NCBI GenBank assembly: GCA_049366715.1
Contig: JBMNCQ010000007.1
Span: 1 to 64,000, forward strand
DNA length: 64,000 bases
Source of the DNA: JBMNCQ01 sp049366715
GTDB lineage: Bacteria; Bacillota; Peptococcia; Peptococcales; BICA1-8
Direction of reading: 5' to 3'
Below are positions 62,901-64,000 of the stretch, piece after piece. Position 1 is the first letter of the stretch, and each line of letters starts with the position of its first letter. The notes under the pieces were generated by a model that worked only from the letters and a program-made list of their open reading frames with translations, ran no database searches and was not told the DNA's origin. A program made the position numbers and the translations under genes.

Positions 62901-64000
62901 AAATAACATTGATCTTTCTGCCTATAATGAGCTTTATGACGGCGGCAAAGGCTGGATACCCATCGGAACAGAGCCAATCAAGGGATTTAAGGGAAAATTT
63001 GACGGCAATGGTAAAACCATCACCGGGCTGACGATAAACCGTCCAATAACTGATAATATCGGCTTATTCGGTTATCTTTCCTCCAACAGCAAGGTGCATA
63101 ACCTCAGCATATCGGATGCAAGTATTCAAGGGAAATTGAGTGTCGGTGGTATAGCTGGTTATGCAGAGGGTGCGACGGTAGAAAACTGCGCGGTTATCGG
63201 TAGCATATCCGGCGCAGAGAGTGTCGGCGGCATCGTGGGATGTGTCTCCGGTGGTAAGGTGTATCGCTGCTACAGCACCGGCAGTGTGACCGGCACCGGC
63301 AATTATGTGGGTGGCATTGTAGGATATCTCGAAAATGCTGTCGCTAATCTATGGTTCTGCTACAGCGACAGCAGCATCTCCGGAGGAAACGCCGTCGGCG
63401 GTCTGGCGGGTTATGTTTATCAAGGCAAGGTGCAAAACTGTTACAGCACCGGTAATGTCACGGGTGCAAGATATGTCGGTGGTGTGGCAGGGGACGTTAC
63501 CAGTGATACTCTGCAAAATTGCTACAGTACCGGCAGCGTGACCGGCACAGAAGTTGTGGGCGGCATAGTGGGTGTTTTCAGTGGCGGCACAATCAAGAAT
63601 TGTGTGGCGCTCAACCCTTCCATCGACGCAGGAGAATACGATTTCGGGCGTGTGGTGGGCGGCTCCTCCGGCATTCTTTCGAACAATTATGCGTTCAGCC
63701 GTATTCCCGGCACATGGGAAAACAAAGGTTCCGGCGCAAAAGACGGCGCGGACGTGACCTCGCAGATCCTGTTTGGCGGCAACTTCTGGACGAGGACAAC
63801 ATACTGGGATACCTCCGCATGGGATGGCCTGATCTGGATGTGCGCGGTTGATAAGCTCCCCGTACTGTTTGAGTTATTTGAGCTTGCGGAACAGTCGGGC
63901 GATGTTGGGTTGTATCTGACAGCGCGGGATATTCAGTATGCCACCGTAACACCTGACACAACCAGCTTTACCTATAACGGCAGCCAACAGCTTCCAACCC
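59920..64000 (+). CDS. Very large secreted GLUG-repeat protein, runs off the window
   Basis: The frame is open for at least 1360 codons from ATG 59920 (GGAGG seven bases upstream) to the window edge. A signal peptide is clear (MSRHKTKQRLTAMMLSVIMV, cleavage near residues 28-30). An acidic linker and beta-rich segments follow to about residue 300. Three modules then begin ITTAAQLAEIA (about 309), MTAADLAQLAALVN (about 630) and IKTAADLALLAELVN (about 958). Each is followed by GW-x-PIG, a FDGGG-type turn, and a run of GLUG repeats of the type VGGVAGY-x-NCYSTG (about 14 in all: 4, 4 and 6). The C-terminal end (YATVTPDTTSFTYNGSQQ) resembles MBG-type extracellular domains. GLUG proteins are surface adhesins or secreted matrix proteins. 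Codons favour C and G endings, unlike the flanking genes. Confidence 0.85.
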   Translation, partial: MSRHKTKQRLTAMMLSVIMVVGMMPVSAQAETGTFPIGTSGEITACEALGSDIAMRRMPLGTSEKDLELPDTLTATIQIAALEEEPVLDSGETDAEPDSADTASGSAIGIDEKDDTGAGVEAEIASSSDAQEDGERFEAEPMEKTVDSTDEITVPLPATWASSPEYDGEAADTYIFTPELPEGFTPAGGVEVPAITVAVGAAAPTGTVTAFDVLPEDVRWQNTTAPEFPETVGGTVEGKAVQIPVTWEAGHDYDTEYPQRGLYVFTAVLSEGYGIGDGVELPRMTVFIPVSARRMAARRAGGGTTDSPLEITTAAQLAEIATLVNARENGLELFLFNDADAHIMLELQNDIDLLAYSKGKGWMPIGTSGCPFGGVFDGGGNRITGLYINRTEHFQGLFGCVGSGGTIRNIGVENVNITGGNYVGGVAGYSDGMAENCYSTGTVAGAMGSGGVVGHVYSGTVQNCYNTGTVSGIANVGGVVGTASDGTLINCYSTGDISGTDDIGGVMGYLSGGTVQNCAALNPSVSGTNKVGRVAGHTDGGTLSGNIAFSGMTVTQDDSAKTPVEGADQVDGESKTAAGIRAAGFFEALFDNDTAWIYAVGELPGFGATLDMPEYIVDGNDSNFYGMGTSENPYQIMTAADLAQLAALVNSGDADYSNKHYRLLNDLDLSGYASGGGWTPIGNETNCFNGTFDGGGHKVTNLTIQRIDTDYQGLFGCIGGGGTIKKLGVVDASITGTQHIGGVVGKVHGGTVQNCYSSGRISMDYFSSQYVGGVAGSVEEGGAIENCYSTSAVGGTRIVGGVVGFLGGSGTVQNCYSTGSIGSGDSGSSRQHSGGVVGYFRNGVVKNCAALNSLVFSESTAGRVVGYIDISSDLSGNIAFGGMIVKDDTVSGGTLTDNNGADKSAAEISAEGFFETLFANDTVWTYAQGKLPGFGTATDMPAHLLPAGTSLFEGDGMSDNPYLIKTAADLALLAELVNKHAVAYAQENVHYKLENNIDLSAYNELYDGGKGWIPIGTEPIKGFKGKFDGNGKTITGLTINRPITDNIGLFGYLSSNSKVHNLSISDASIQGKLSVGGIAGYAEGATVENCAVIGSISGAESVGGIVGCVSGGKVYRCYSTGSVTGTGNYVGGIVGYLENAVANLWFCYSDSSISGGNAVGGLAGYVYQGKVQNCYSTGNVTGARYVGGVAGDVTSDTLQNCYSTGSVTGTEVVGGIVGVFSGGTIKNCVALNPSIDAGEYDFGRVVGGSSGILSNNYAFSRIPGTWENKGSGAKDGADVTSQILFGGNFWTRTTYWDTSAWDGLIWMCAVDKLPVLFELFELAEQSGDVGLYLTARDIQYATVTPDTTSFTYNGSQQLPT

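Overview
The window looks like the chromosome of a spore-forming or related anaerobic Bacillota, most likely class Clostridia (Peptococcaceae-like). Reasons are the strong AGGAGG-type ribosome binding sites, frequent TTG/GTG starts, rho-independent terminators, the gene order addB-addA-sbcD-sbcC, a c-di-GMP riboswitch driving chemotaxis genes, an Hdr-type iron-sulphur oxidoreductase, DUF362 ferredoxin and C_GCAxxG family proteins. This taxonomic call is an inference from gene content; no rRNA is present.

Layout. 1-8.3 kb holds small membrane and hypothetical proteins, an Fe-S oxidoreductase, an MFS transporter, a DUF362 ferredoxin, an eight-cysteine mini-protein and a two-gene CheY plus MshEN-CheX-like module. 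8.4-16.6 kb is one compact run of seven genes (two GNAT-fold acyltransferase-like proteins, four cobalamin-type radical SAM proteins and a methyltransferase), which I regard as an uncharacterised biosynthetic system. 16.7-23.1 kb is a carboxylate-sensing locus: CitA/DcuS-like kinase, CitB/DctR-like regulator, an orphan TctC-type lipoprotein with no TctA/TctB, a half-length TSUP permease and a zinc-type dehydrogenase. 23.2-25.3 kb holds a nitroreductase, RNase HI and an EcsC protein. 25.8-38.0 kb encodes the double-strand-break repair nucleases AddAB and SbcCD, separated by striking heptanucleotide tandem repeats. 38.2-44.3 kb holds a lipoprotein, a Cache chemoreceptor and cheX-cheY-cheA-cheW behind an 18-codon leader ORF and a c-di-GMP-I riboswitch. 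44.4-49.2 kb is a MarR-RND efflux operon. 49.4-57.6 kb is mostly small single-domain enzymes (SDR, C_GCAxxG, DUF218, TfoX, SnoaL, ACT, deformylase, VOC, glutamine amidotransferase), two membrane proteins and Hsp20.

The right end is an accessory region. A tRNA-Thr(CGT) at 57,765 has its 3' half duplicated about 1 kb downstream, and the interval holds a dead serine recombinase and a truncated AbiEii-like gene: the scar of an integrated element. Beyond it a TetR regulator faces a very large secreted GLUG-repeat protein (59,920 to the window end, no stop reached), whose C/G-ending codons differ from the rest of the window.

Many start codons were moved from the longest-frame start to the one with a properly spaced Shine-Dalgarno sequence; each case is noted.
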